The translations under genes and the position numbers were made by a program. A model generated the notes under the pieces. It did not search any database. It saw only the letters and a list, made by a program, of their open reading frames with translations, and was not told the DNA's origin. From an uncultured Flavihumibacter sp. (GTDB lineage: Bacteria; Bacteroidota; Bacteroidia; Chitinophagales; Chitinophagaceae), in the NCBI GenBank assembly GCA_902168225.1, contig CABHOW010000167.1, positions 1 to 64,000 of the forward strand: a stretch of 64,000 nucleotides of DNA. Reading direction: 5' to 3'. Below, piece after piece: positions 1 to 8,927 of this stretch (the first letter of the stretch is position 1; every line of letters begins with the position of its first letter).

Positions 1-71
1 TTTTTCAAGCAGAAGACGGCATACGAGATTCGCCTTAGTCTCGTGGGCTCGGAGATGTGTATAAGAGACAG
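1..71. other. Illumina P7/Nextera i7 adapter, not genomic
   Basis: Bases 6-29 match the Illumina P7 flow-cell primer, 30-37 are an 8-base index (TCGCCTTA), 38-52 are the Nextera read-2 stem and 53-71 are the Tn5 mosaic end (AGATGTGTATAAGAGACAG). Library adapter was left at the contig end, so genomic sequence starts at about 72 and position 1 is an assembly boundary. The five leading T bases are also unlikely to be genomic. Confidence 0.98.
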
Positions 72-143
72 AAGTAATGGCGTTGCAGTTTACATACTTA
101 ACAGAACTTTCCTTATTTAAAGTTTATTTCCTTCAATAAGCCA

Positions 144-199
144 GGCAATTCAATTGTCGGGCTATCGGCATTTACATGCGCCTGACAAAACAGATTTCC
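144..199 (+). repeat. Possible degenerate copy of the double-hairpin element seen at 62.4 and 63.2 kb
   Basis: This stretch shares GGCTATCGGCA followed by TTTACAT with 62475-62494, and then has a CAAAACAGATTTCC-like segment where the other copy has CAAACACAATTCC. The first (CCGG) hairpin of the complete copies is not visible here, and the flanking arms pair poorly. The match is short, so it may be a decayed copy or chance. No gene is seen in 72-219 otherwise. Confidence 0.3.
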
Positions 200-219
200 T
201 AACATTTAAAAATTAAAAA

Positions 220-591
220 ATGAAAACGCTTAAAATGCTTTTTACTGTAGCTATTGTATTAGTTACAGTATCATTTGCCAATGCACAAAGCGACAAAACA
301 GAAAGAACCATTGGCATTAAAACTGAAAAAGTAAAAGTATCCGGTGCATGCGGCATGGATAAAAGACGAATTGAAACTGCGGCATACTCAGTAGATGGGA
401 TAAAGTATGCTGTGTGGAATGAATACACACAAATACTTGTTTTAAAATTCAGTGTATTTAAAAAAGAAGCTGGAGATAAAGCCCAGAGAAGCATAGCAGC
501 TGCCGGAAACGATACTGAAAAGTATAAAGCAGATGACTCAGTTTACAACAAGCTGCCTGATTGCTGCCATTACAGAACCATGCAGTTGTAG
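220..591 (+). CDS. Exported HMA-like (heavy-metal-associated) domain protein with an altered metal motif
   Basis: 123 aa. Residues 1-22 form a signal peptide ending ANA-Q, so the protein should act in the periplasm. Residues 36-110 resemble a ferredoxin-like HMA fold (KVKVSGACGMDKRRIE, then a beta-strand/helix pattern ending AAAGNDTEKYKA). Related Bacteroidota proteins usually carry a C-x-x-C metal site at this position; here it reads C44-G-M-D47, so the second cysteine is missing. A CC pair lies near the C-terminus (115-116). It is the first gene upstream of the Cus-like pump, and a copper-chaperone role is inferred from context. The ATG follows an A-rich leader without a Shine-Dalgarno site, normal for this phylum. 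Confidence 0.75.
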   Translation: MKTLKMLFTVAIVLVTVSFANAQSDKTERTIGIKTEKVKVSGACGMDKRRIETAAYSVDGIKYAVWNEYTQILVLKFSVFKKEAGDKAQRSIAAAGNDTEKYKADDSVYNKLPDCCHYRTMQL

Positions 592-674
592 TAACCGGAT
601 TGTTTAGTATATGATTTGGCTTATTAAGCCATTAAATAATTAGAAGAAATAATTAGTAAAATAAAATCAAAAAA

Positions 675-1205
675 ATGAAAGCAATTAAAATGCTGATGAT
701 GGCAGCTATAACCATCATGTCTTTGAACTTATTTGCACAAGACACAACAAAAATAAAAAAACAGAAGGCTGAAAAACTAAAATATGAATGCCCGATGCAT
801 CCGGGTGTGGTAATGGATGGGCCGGGTAAGTGTGCTACCTGTGGTATGGACTTAACACTTTCTCCCAAAGAAAAAATGAAAAGGGAAGTAATGAAAATGT
901 ATGCTTGCCCCATGCACCCTGAAGAAACCAGCAATAAGACCGGTAAGTGCAGCAAATGCAATATGGATTTAAAAGAAGTAAAGAAAGATAAGAAAGTATA
1001 TGCCTGTTCAATGCACCCTGAAGTGACCAGTAACGAGGCTGGAAAATGTTCAAAATGCGGTATGGACCTGACACTTTCTCCCAAAGAAAAAATGAAAAGG
1101 GAAGTAATGAAAATATATTCCTGCCCAATGCATTCGGATGTTACAAGTAATAAACCCGGTAAATGCAGCAAATGCGGTATGGATTTAAAAGAGAAGGCAA
1201 ACTAA
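675..1205 (+). CDS. Exported protein with four heavy-metal-binding (HMBD) repeats
   Basis: 176 aa. A signal peptide (1-21, ending LFA-Q) precedes four HMBD units at about 37-60, 76-99, 109-132 and 148-171. Each unit has the CPMHP-x(n)-GKCxxCGMDL pattern; unit 2 reads CNMDL and unit 3 starts CSMHP. Such units are usually single N-terminal tags on Cu/Ag efflux adaptors and ATPases; here they make up the whole protein, suggesting a periplasmic Cu/Ag buffer. The DNA contains an identical 44-bp direct repeat (855-898 and 1071-1114), showing that units 1-2 and 3-4 arose by internal duplication. It lies 34 bp before the RND pump gene, probably in one operon. Confidence 0.85.
   Translation: MKAIKMLMMAAITIMSLNLFAQDTTKIKKQKAEKLKYECPMHPGVVMDGPGKCATCGMDLTLSPKEKMKREVMKMYACPMHPEETSNKTGKCSKCNMDLKEVKKDKKVYACSMHPEVTSNEAGKCSKCGMDLTLSPKEKMKREVMKIYSCPMHSDVTSNKPGKCSKCGMDLKEKAN
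855..1114 (+). repeat. 44-bp identical direct repeat inside the four-unit HMBD gene
   Basis: Bases 855-898 and 1071-1114 are identical (ACACTTTCTCCC...GTAATGAAAAT). They are spaced 216 bp apart, exactly 72 codons, so unequal recombination would remove or add two metal-binding units without breaking the frame. Confidence 0.9.
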
Positions 1206-1239
1206 TGTTTCTATCCTTCCAAACTATTAAAATCAAGTT

Positions 1240-2529
1240 ATGGTTCAAAAATTAATTGAACTGGCTTTACGTAACAGGCTTGTTGTTCTGCTGCTGGCAG
1301 GCGGCCTGTTTGCGTATGGCATTTACTCGGTCAAACAAAACCCTATTGATGCCATTCCCGATTTGAGTGAAAACCAGGTAATCGTTTTTACAGAGTGGAT
1401 GGGTCGCAGTCCGCAGGTAATGGAAGACCAGGTGACGTATCCATTGGTGAGTAACCTGCAGGGTATTCCAAAGATTAAAAATATCCGTGGCACTTCCATG
1501 TTCGGGATGAGTTTCGTCTATGTGATTTTTGAAGATAATGTTGACATCTATTGGGCAAGAACAAGAGTATTGGAGCGGTTAAATTTTGCACAGCGTTTAT
1601 TACCACAGGGAGTAACACCAACATTGGGCCCGGATGGAACCGGAGTTGGTCATATCTATTGGTATCACCTGGATGCACCTAAAATGAATTTAGGTGAACA
1701 AAGAGCTTTACAGGATTGGTACATCAAGTTTGCATTGCAAACTGTGCCGGGTGTGGCAGAAGTAGCATCCTTTGGTGGGTTTGAAAAACAATACCAGTTA
1801 GTTGTTGACCCGGTAAAATTGCAGTATTACAACATCTCTTTGATGGATGTAATGAATAAAGTAAAAGCAAATAACAATGATGTGGGCGGCAGAAAATTTG
1901 AAATGGCAGATATGGCTTATATCATTCGTGGCCTTGGCTATATCAAGAGCAAAGAAGATGTGGAGAATATTGCATTGAACAATTACAATGGTATTCCTGT
2001 AAGAGTAAAGGATATTGGCAGCGTACAAATGGGCGGCGATTTACGTCTCGGCATTTTTGATATGGATGGAAAGGGCGAAGTGGTTGGCGGCATTGTAGTA
2101 ATGCGGTATGGCGAAAATGCCAACAAGGTAATTGAAGCGGTGAAAACGAAAATGAAGGAAGTGGAAAAAGGATTGCCTGACGGAGTAACCTTTAAAACAT
2201 CTTACGACAGGAGCACATTGATACAAGAAGCTGTACAATCGGTGAAAGGTACATTGATAGAAGAAATGATTGCAGTATCTCTTATTGTTCTCATCTTTTT
2301 GTTCCACTGGCGCAGTGCTGTTATCATTCTTATTCAATTACCTATTTCTGTTGCTGCTGGTTTTATTTTTCTTGAACTCTTTGGCATCTCTTCCAACATT
2401 ATGTCATTAACAGGCATAGCACTGGCTATTGGTGTGGTGGTTGATGATGGCATTGTAATGGTGGAAAATGCCTACCGGCATATCAGCGAAGCACAAACAG
2501 AAAAATTAAAGTCATCTAATAAAACATAA
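1240..2529 (+). CDS. cusA: CusA-like heavy-metal RND pump, N-terminal part (gene split)
   Basis: 429 aa, matching the first 40 percent of a CusA/CzcA-type inner-membrane proton/metal antiporter (normally just over 1,000 aa in one chain). Visible: TM1 at about 12-32, the first porter domain, and the TM2-TM4 cluster with VVVDDGIVMVENAY (D402/D403), the proton-relay region equivalent to CusA D405. The frame ends with TAA at 2527-2529, in the cytoplasmic loop after TM4. The rest of the pump continues in another frame from ATG 2532. The break is in an A-rich hydrophilic linker, so both halves are structurally intact. Either translation is re-initiated (TAAACATG) or an indel is present. Cu(I)/Ag(I) specificity is inferred from HMBD neighbours and CusA-like residues in the second half. 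Confidence 0.85.
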   Translation: MVQKLIELALRNRLVVLLLAGGLFAYGIYSVKQNPIDAIPDLSENQVIVFTEWMGRSPQVMEDQVTYPLVSNLQGIPKIKNIRGTSMFGMSFVYVIFEDNVDIYWARTRVLERLNFAQRLLPQGVTPTLGPDGTGVGHIYWYHLDAPKMNLGEQRALQDWYIKFALQTVPGVAEVASFGGFEKQYQLVVDPVKLQYYNISLMDVMNKVKANNNDVGGRKFEMADMAYIIRGLGYIKSKEDVENIALNNYNGIPVRVKDIGSVQMGGDLRLGIFDMDGKGEVVGGIVVMRYGENANKVIEAVKTKMKEVEKGLPDGVTFKTSYDRSTLIQEAVQSVKGTLIEEMIAVSLIVLIFLFHWRSAVIILIQLPISVAAGFIFLELFGISSNIMSLTGIALAIGVVVDDGIVMVENAYRHISEAQTEKLKSSNKT

Positions 2530-2531
2530 AC

Positions 2532-4457
2532 ATGGCAAAATGGTTTAAAAGAAATAAAGACCCTTTGACAGCAGAGGAAAGAAATGACATCATTGAAAAG
2601 TCGTCTAAACAGGTAGGCCCTGGTGTATTCTATTCAACCATCATTGTTGTTACTTCTTTTCTACCGGTGTTTTTGTTAACTGGTATGGAAGGAAAACTGT
2701 TCAGTCCCTTAGCCTGGACAAAAACTTTTATCCTGCTGATAGATGCCTTCCTGGCGATTACCTTAACACCTGTATTAATTTCTTTTTTCCTGAAAGGAAG
2801 GCTGAAGCCTGAGAGTGCTAACCCCATTACAAGAACACTGGAAAAAATTTACACACCAATCTTGAAATGGTGTTTGAAATGGCGCAAAACAACAATCGGT
2901 ATCAACATTATTGCATTGACTGTTGGCATAATTATGATGACCCGTTTAGGTTCTGAGTTTATGCCGCCATTAGATGAGGGGTCGTTGTTATTCATGCCGG
3001 TTACATTGCCAGATGTTTCCAACTCTGAAGTAAAAAGATTATTACAGGTGCAGGATAAAATAATCCGTACTGTCCCCGAAGTTTCTCATGTATTAGGAAA
3101 GGCCGGACGGGCAAACACTGCAACAGATAATTCGCCAATCAGTATGATTGAAACCATCATTTTGCTAAAACCAAAAAATGAATGGCGAAAAGGAATGACC
3201 AAGGATGGTATCATTAATGAGCTTAATTCAAAAATGCAGATACCGGGTGTAACCAACGGATGGACACAACCGATTATTAATCGTATCAATATGCTTTCAA
3301 CAGGTATCCGTACCGATGTTGGTTTAAAAGTATATGGACAAAACCTTGACAGCATTTATGCTTTTGCTCAAACAATAAAAAAACAATTGGAAGGGATTGA
3401 TGGCGTAAAGGATTTATATGTGGAACCGATAACCGGTGGTAAGTATGTGGACATAGCAGTGAAGAGGGAAGAAATTGGCAGATATGGTTTAAGTGTGGAT
3501 GATGTGAACACCGTAATTGAAAGTGCATTAGGGGGCATGAAACTTACTACAACTATTGAAGGCCGTCAGCGATTTTCCGTTAATGCAAGATACGGGCAGG
3601 ATTTCCGTAACAACCTTGAATCATTAAAACGATTGCAGGTGCAGACGATGAACTTCGGTCCTGTTCCTTTAGAAGCAGTGGCAGATATAAAACTGAGTGA
3701 TGGCCCGCCGATGATAAATTCAGAAAACGCTATGCTGAGAGGTACTGTTTTGTTTAATGTGAGAGAAAGAGATTTGGGAAGTACAGTAAAAGAAGCACAG
3801 CAGAAACTGAACCAGATGATAACAAAACTTCCCAAAGGTTATTTTCTCGAATGGAGTGGCCAATGGGAAAACCAGATAAGAGCTAACCGCACATTGAAAA
3901 TGATTTTACCAATTGTACTCGTAATCATTTTTATGGTATTGTATTTTACTTATCATTCTTTTAAGGAAGCCATCACCACCATGATAACCGTCCCGTTTGC
4001 ATTAATTGGCGGAGTGTTCATGGTTTATTTCTATGGTATCAATTTATCAGTAGCAGTCGCAGTTGGCTTTATTGCCTTGTTTGGAATGGCGATTGAAACC
4101 GCCATGCTCATGACCATTTACCTGAACGAAGCAATGAATAACATGGTAGCCAAACACGGCAATTCAAAATCAACATTAACTCCGGCTATCATCCGTGAGT
4201 TTGTAATTGAAGGTTCAGCAAAAAGGTTGCGGCCAAAACTGATGACTGTATCAGTCGGTCTGTTTGGCTTAATACCTATTCTTTGGGCAACTGGTGTGGG
4301 CAGTGATATTATGCGGCCAATTACCATTCCATTGATTGGCGGCACTATTACATCCACCATTTATGTATTACTTATTACTCCCGTCATTTTTGAAATGATT
4401 AAGGAACGGGAATTAAAACGCAAAGGCAAAATTGAATTAATAGATGTTAAAGAATAA
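2532..4457 (+). CDS. cusA: CusA-like heavy-metal RND pump, C-terminal part (gene split)
   Basis: 641 aa. It begins two bases after the stop of the upstream half and continues the same pump: cytoplasmic linker, TM5-TM6 (KSSKQVGPGVFYST, SFLPVFLLTGMEGKLFSPLA), TM7, the second porter domain, and the TM8-TM12 cluster. E522 (AIETAMLM) and K569 (RLRPKLMTV) match the CusA proton-relay residues E939 and K984, supporting the Cu/Ag branch rather than the CzcA branch. An in-frame stop at 2520-2522 shows the frame opens only just before this ATG, so the frame change is confined to about 2520-2531. The last 14 bases overlap the channel gene that follows, indicating one operon. Confidence 0.85.
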   Translation: MAKWFKRNKDPLTAEERNDIIEKSSKQVGPGVFYSTIIVVTSFLPVFLLTGMEGKLFSPLAWTKTFILLIDAFLAITLTPVLISFFLKGRLKPESANPITRTLEKIYTPILKWCLKWRKTTIGINIIALTVGIIMMTRLGSEFMPPLDEGSLLFMPVTLPDVSNSEVKRLLQVQDKIIRTVPEVSHVLGKAGRANTATDNSPISMIETIILLKPKNEWRKGMTKDGIINELNSKMQIPGVTNGWTQPIINRINMLSTGIRTDVGLKVYGQNLDSIYAFAQTIKKQLEGIDGVKDLYVEPITGGKYVDIAVKREEIGRYGLSVDDVNTVIESALGGMKLTTTIEGRQRFSVNARYGQDFRNNLESLKRLQVQTMNFGPVPLEAVADIKLSDGPPMINSENAMLRGTVLFNVRERDLGSTVKEAQQKLNQMITKLPKGYFLEWSGQWENQIRANRTLKMILPIVLVIIFMVLYFTYHSFKEAITTMITVPFALIGGVFMVYFYGINLSVAVAVGFIALFGMAIETAMLMTIYLNEAMNNMVAKHGNSKSTLTPAIIREFVIEGSAKRLRPKLMTVSVGLFGLIPILWATGVGSDIMRPITIPLIGGTITSTIYVLLITPVIFEMIKERELKRKGKIELIDVKE

Positions 4458-5697
4458 ACTACTACTCGTATTGTTTGCATCAGTGGTTGCTGGCAGCAGC
4501 CATTCGCAAACCTTAAAGCTGGATGCTGTTATTGACAGCATCAAATCATCACACCCGGTGGTGAAGATGTACGATAATGAAATCCGCTCAATAGATGAAG
4601 CAGCCAAAGGTGCAAGAAGCTGGATGCCGCCACAGGTGGGCATCGGTCAGTTTATGACGCCATATAATGTACGGTTATGGAGCAAAGATGGCAATACTCC
4701 GGGCATGGGTTCGGTAATGCTTTCTGGTGAGCAAATGTTCCCGAACAGGAAAAAACTGGATGCAGATGAAAATTATATGAAGGCCATGTCATCGGTGGAA
4801 AAAGAAAAAAAGAATGCAACACTAAATGAATTAATCAATGATGCAAAACAGTTTTATTATGAATGGATTATTCTGAAAAAGAAACTGGTGATACTCGGAG
4901 AGAATGAAAAGATTCTTGACTTCATGATTAAAAATGCCGAGATACGCTACAAGAACGGATTAGAAAAAATCAGCGCCTACTATAAAGCCAAAGCTGCATT
5001 GGGTGATGTGAAGAATATGCAACTGATGTTTGAGAACGATATCAAAGAAAAAAGAATCCGTATCAATGCACTCATGGGGAGGAATGCGATGATTTATTTT
5101 GACATTGATACTACTTATGCTTTATATGATTATTCAGGACTTGTGTTTGACAGTACGTTATTTTATACCAGCCGAAGCGACCTGAAATCATTGGATAAAG
5201 AAATCAACCTCACCCTGCTGAAACAGGAGACAGAAAGAGCAGCACTTAAACCGCAGTTCGGCATCCGTTATGATAATATGTTTGGGTTTGGCGGTCAGCC
5301 TTTGCAATATACCATTATGGGCATGGTACGAATTCCGATGGCTAAATGGTCTTCTAAGATGAACAAAGCAAATATTGAAAGCCTGAAATGGAAAACCAAT
5401 GCAATACAATCGCAAAAGGAAATGATGGTAAACGAGTACAGTAGCATGGCTTATGGTATGCGAAATGAATTTGACCTGAAGAAAAAGCAATTGAAACTTT
5501 ATGAAGAAAATATCATCCCTGCATTGCGGAATAACTATAAGACCATGCAGCTCGGCTATGAGCAGAATACGGAAGAATTATTCATGCTTTATGATGCATG
5601 GGAGACTTTAAATATGAAGCAACTGGAATTTGTGGAATTGCTTAACCAGGCATTGAGGCTCCAGGTAACTATTGAAAGATTAATTGAAAAGAAATGA
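4444..5697 (+). CDS. cusC: TolC-family outer-membrane efflux channel (CusC-like)
   Basis: 417 aa. Signal peptide about 1-22 (ending SHS-Q), then the duplicated long-helix pattern of outer-membrane factors ([35 protein letters not shown]...). It would form the trimeric channel for the RND pump just upstream; the ATG lies inside the pump gene, 14 bases before its stop. Methionine is frequent (GQFMTPY, GEQMFPN, KYMKAM-like stretches), as often seen in copper systems. It overlaps the next gene by four bases (ATGA). No N-terminal lipobox is seen, unlike E. coli CusC. Confidence 0.85.
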   Translation: MLKNKLLLVLFASVVAGSSHSQTLKLDAVIDSIKSSHPVVKMYDNEIRSIDEAAKGARSWMPPQVGIGQFMTPYNVRLWSKDGNTPGMGSVMLSGEQMFPNRKKLDADENYMKAMSSVEKEKKNATLNELINDAKQFYYEWIILKKKLVILGENEKILDFMIKNAEIRYKNGLEKISAYYKAKAALGDVKNMQLMFENDIKEKRIRINALMGRNAMIYFDIDTTYALYDYSGLVFDSTLFYTSRSDLKSLDKEINLTLLKQETERAALKPQFGIRYDNMFGFGGQPLQYTIMGMVRIPMAKWSSKMNKANIESLKWKTNAIQSQKEMMVNEYSSMAYGMRNEFDLKKKQLKLYEENIIPALRNNYKTMQLGYEQNTEELFMLYDAWETLNMKQLEFVELLNQALRLQVTIERLIEKK

Positions 5698-7061
5698 AAA
5701 GACTAATTTTTTTGCTTTTAGTTGTTATGCTTTTTGGTGCATATTCCTGCAACAACAACAAAGACTCACATTCCCGGCACCAGCCGGAAGTTGTTAAGGA
5801 TATGTACACCTGCCCCATGCCGGAAGACTCTGTATTCAGCGACAAACCGGGTAAATGCCCGAAGTGCGGAATGGATTTGGTAAAAATGGAAATGAAGAAT
5901 GAACATCAGCACTACAAAGTGGAATACACTTGTCCAATGCATCCTGAAATAATTAAGGACAGGCCAGGCAAATGCCCCATCTGCGGAATGGACTTGGTAA
6001 AGAAAGAAACAGATAGTAAGAAAGTAGGTGACGTAGAATTGGAATCGTTGCTAAAACCAACCAATGAATTTGTTGTTTCATCTGTTCCCGTAACAACAAT
6101 TGAGCAAAGAGGGGAGCAAATAGAAATTGAGGCACTAGGAAATATTGCTTATGATACAAGACAGGTGGGAAGTATTTCAGCAAGGGTATCCGGCAGAATT
6201 GAGAAATTATATGTACGCTACCGTTATCAGAAAATAAATAAAGGGCAAAAGATTTTAGATATTTATAGCCCTGAACTACTGACTGCACAGCAGAATCTTT
6301 TATTCCTGCTAAAAAATGATGCAACCAACAACACATTTATAGAAGCTGCCAAAGAAAAACTGTTGCTATTGGGGATGAGTAATGAGCAGTTGAAGCAGGT
6401 CATTCAATCTGGCAAGCCATCGTTAACAATAGCTGTATATAGCAATTACAGCGGTCATATTCATGAAGCATCCAACGGCGGCGGCATGAATACTGAATCC
6501 GGTAAAATGAACGATATTTCTTTAATCACCGAAGAACTTTCATTAAAGGAAGGAATGTATCTGCAGAAAGGCCAGTCTGTTTTTACCGTCTTCAATCCTG
6601 ACAAGGCATGGGCTATCCTTAATATTTATGGAGATAATCAATCTTTAATAAAAACCGGCAATACAGTAAGAGTTGTACCCGAAACTGCACCAAACAAATA
6701 CTTCACGGCAGCAGTTGATTTTATTGAACCATTTTACCGTAAAGAAAGTAAAACACTCACTGCAAGAGTGTATTTCAATAACAGTGTATTGAAAATACCA
6801 ATTGGCAGCCAGGTAAAAGCAATTGTTTTCGGAAATACTAAAGAAGCATATTGGCTACCGAAAGAAGCTGTGATTTCTTTAGGGATAGATAAAATAGTAT
6901 TTCAAAAAGCCGATGGCGGCTTTAAAGCGGTGAAAATTAGCACCGGTATCACTCATGAAAAAAATATACAGGTGCTAAGCGGATTGACTGCAACAGATTC
7001 AATAGCGGCGAATGCCCAATATTTAATGGATAGTGAAAGTTTTATTAAAGTAAAAAACTAA
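5694..7061 (+). CDS. cusB: RND membrane-fusion (CusB-like) lipoprotein with two HMBD units
   Basis: 455 aa. A lipoprotein signal (GAYSC, C19) precedes two heavy-metal-binding units at about 37-62 (CPMPEDSVF...CGMDL, with a variant CPMPE in place of CPMHP) and 77-101 (CPMHPEI...CGMDL). The remainder is a periplasmic adaptor: [26 protein letters not shown] (barrel-sandwich/lipoyl half), a helical hairpin, a second lipoyl half with a Gly-rich insertion and the membrane-proximal barrel. It links the pump and TolC channel and may pass Cu/Ag to the pump. Translation is coupled to the upstream channel gene (ATGA overlap). A second adaptor follows after 2 bp. Confidence 0.88.
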   Translation: MKRLIFLLLVVMLFGAYSCNNNKDSHSRHQPEVVKDMYTCPMPEDSVFSDKPGKCPKCGMDLVKMEMKNEHQHYKVEYTCPMHPEIIKDRPGKCPICGMDLVKKETDSKKVGDVELESLLKPTNEFVVSSVPVTTIEQRGEQIEIEALGNIAYDTRQVGSISARVSGRIEKLYVRYRYQKINKGQKILDIYSPELLTAQQNLLFLLKNDATNNTFIEAAKEKLLLLGMSNEQLKQVIQSGKPSLTIAVYSNYSGHIHEASNGGGMNTESGKMNDISLITEELSLKEGMYLQKGQSVFTVFNPDKAWAILNIYGDNQSLIKTGNTVRVVPETAPNKYFTAAVDFIEPFYRKESKTLTARVYFNNSVLKIPIGSQVKAIVFGNTKEAYWLPKEAVISLGIDKIVFQKADGGFKAVKISTGITHEKNIQVLSGLTATDSIAANAQYLMDSESFIKVKN

Positions 7062-7063
7062 TT

Positions 7064-8260
7064 ATGCGATATATCGTAATTGCGGTAATAGCTTTATTTG
7101 CTTTTGCAGGATGCAAAAACAAAAAGGAGACTCCTAAAGACCCGGATACTTATTACACCTGCTCGATGGACCCACAGGTAGTGGAATATAAACCCGGGAA
7201 ATGCCCCATTTGTAAAATGGACTTAACACCTGTAAAAAAGAAGAATGGTGAAAGTAAGGATGAGTTACAATTGAGTGAGCAGCAAATTCAGTTGGGCAAT
7301 ATTCAAACCGATACCATCCGAAACGGAACTATTGGTGACCAGTTGGTATTAACCGCTACTTTGAATTTTGACCAGATGAAAGCATCGTCCGTAAGTTCAA
7401 GAGTGATGGGCAGGGTTGAAAAACTTTATTACAAAAACCTTGGTGATTATGTAAAGAAAGGCTTGCCGCTTTATGATTTGTACAGTGAGGACCTTAACAA
7501 TGCGAAGCAGGAATATATTTTAGCATTGGATAAGAAAAAAACATTTACCAATGAAACAGTAATTGATTTTGACCAGTTAATTCAGAGTGCAAAAAACAAA
7601 TTGCTGCTGTGGGGATTGAATGAAGCACAGGTAAATGAACTGGCTAATACAAAAAAGGCAACAACCACAACTACTTTTTACAGTACTGCCAATGGCTATA
7701 TTACACAGCTTGACATTCGTGAAGGAGATTATGTAATGGAAGGCGGCACAATTGTAAAGCTGGCCGACCTTTCTGCTTTGTGGGCCGAGGCTCAGGTTTA
7801 TACATCACAACTGGCTGAGGTTAACAGCAACAGCATAGCTACTGTACTGCTTCCTGATTTTGACAACAAAGAAATCAAAGGAAAAATTGAATTTGTAAAT
7901 CCTGAAATCAATCCCGATACAAGAATCAATCTCATCCGTGTGTCAATTCCTAATCAGGGTAATCAGCTAAAACCTGGTATGCCTGCCTATGTTTTATTGA
8001 AAAGCCCCCAGCGACAATCACTCACTTTGCCAATTGATGCAGTATTGAGAGATGGCAAGGGTGCAACTGTATGGATACAAACCAGCCAAAATACATTTAA
8101 AAGTGTAATGGTGCAGACAGGATTGGAAAGCGATGAACGGATTGAAATAAAATCTGGCGTAGCTATTGGCGATGTGATAGTAATAAGAGGAGCCTACCTG
8201 CTCCAAAGTGAATTTATATTTAAAAAGGGTGCCAACCCAATGGATGGAATGAAGATGTAA
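7064..8260 (+). CDS. cusB: Second RND membrane-fusion (CusB-like) lipoprotein with one HMBD unit
   Basis: 398 aa. Lipobox AFAGC (C17), then a divergent HMBD unit at about 30-54 (CSMDPQVVEYKPGKCPICKMDL; His of CPMHP replaced by Asp and Gly of CGMDL by Lys). Adaptor domains follow: SSRVMGRVEKLYYKNLGDYVKKG (lipoyl half), a helical hairpin, and LKPGMPAYVLLKSP in the beta-barrel region. Two consecutive adaptors for one pump suggest a mixed hexamer, but this is inference. It is the last gene of the Cus-like operon; 17 bp later the ECF-type promoter begins. Confidence 0.87.
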   Translation: MRYIVIAVIALFAFAGCKNKKETPKDPDTYYTCSMDPQVVEYKPGKCPICKMDLTPVKKKNGESKDELQLSEQQIQLGNIQTDTIRNGTIGDQLVLTATLNFDQMKASSVSSRVMGRVEKLYYKNLGDYVKKGLPLYDLYSEDLNNAKQEYILALDKKKTFTNETVIDFDQLIQSAKNKLLLWGLNEAQVNELANTKKATTTTTFYSTANGYITQLDIREGDYVMEGGTIVKLADLSALWAEAQVYTSQLAEVNSNSIATVLLPDFDNKEIKGKIEFVNPEINPDTRINLIRVSIPNQGNQLKPGMPAYVLLKSPQRQSLTLPIDAVLRDGKGATVWIQTSQNTFKSVMVQTGLESDERIEIKSGVAIGDVIVIRGAYLLQSEFIFKKGANPMDGMKM

Positions 8261-8277
8261 AACAATCTTTTATAGCA

Positions 8278-8307
8278 GGCAACCTTTTATTTTAATTATT
8301 TGTACCA
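8278..8307 (+). promoter_or_regulatory. Putative ECF sigma-factor promoter, copy 1 (autoregulatory)
   Basis: GGCAAC (8278-8283), an 18-bp spacer, then GTACCA (8302-8307). The same -35/-10 pair with the same 18-bp spacing occurs at 10278-10307 (GTATCA) and 15808-15837 (GTACCA). It lies 35 bp before the ECF gene, as expected for an autoregulated ECF promoter. It is unlike the housekeeping TAnnTTTG element. Confidence 0.7.
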
Positions 8308-8342
8308 TTTTCAAAGCCGCTTTAAAACCAAAATATCAATAG

Positions 8343-8927
8343 TTGTCATATTGTAACGAGGAACTGAAACATTTGCTCGACGGATGCCGCAAAAACAGTC
8401 GTTCACATGAGAAGCTGTTTTTTGAATGGCTGAAAGAGTTTGCAGCAAATGTTTGCTACAGGTACGCTTCAAGCAAAATTGAAGTGCAGGGCCTTGTATG
8501 CGATGGATTTGTAAAAGCATTTAAAAACCTTCACCTGTACAACGAAGATATTTATGGATACAGTGAAGCCGCTTTTAAAGGCTGGTTTAAAAAAGTGTTA
8601 ATCAATAATTGTATCAATTACCTTAATAAATTTCATCCTAAAATTGAATTTAGCGATGCAAATGCGTTGCTGATGGCAGATATAAGCGACGATTCTGAAT
8701 CCGTATTGGATGCAATGAGTTACAATGAAATATTGGAGACCGTTATGGAGTTGCCACCTGCATACAGGATGGTGTTCAACTTATTTGTGATTGATGGCTA
8801 CACACATGAGGAAGTAGCCGGTATCCTTGGCATAACTGAGGGTACATCCAAATCAAACCTTTTTAAAGCCAAGCATTGGTTACAAAAAGTGTTACAAAAA
8901 AAAATGAAACCTAAAAGATATGTATAA
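8343..8927 (+). CDS. ECF-type RNA polymerase sigma factor
   Basis: 194 aa. Region 2 (about 25-95, with GLVCDGFVKAFKNLHLY... GWFKKVLINNCINYL) recognises the -10 element. Region 4 (about 133-180, LPPAYRMVFNLFVIDGYTHEEVAGILGITEGTSKSNL) is a helix-turn-helix that reads the -35. An in-frame stop sits immediately upstream (8340-8342) and no ATG precedes region 2, so TTG 8343 is the most likely start; a CTG/TTG a few codons later is possible. Its stop overlaps the next gene by 8 bases, the usual sigma/anti-sigma coupling. GGCAAC-N18-GTAYCA upstream of this operon and the next is its likely target. Confidence 0.9.
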   Translation: MSYCNEELKHLLDGCRKNSRSHEKLFFEWLKEFAANVCYRYASSKIEVQGLVCDGFVKAFKNLHLYNEDIYGYSEAAFKGWFKKVLINNCINYLNKFHPKIEFSDANALLMADISDDSESVLDAMSYNEILETVMELPPAYRMVFNLFVIDGYTHEEVAGILGITEGTSKSNLFKAKHWLQKVLQKKMKPKRYV

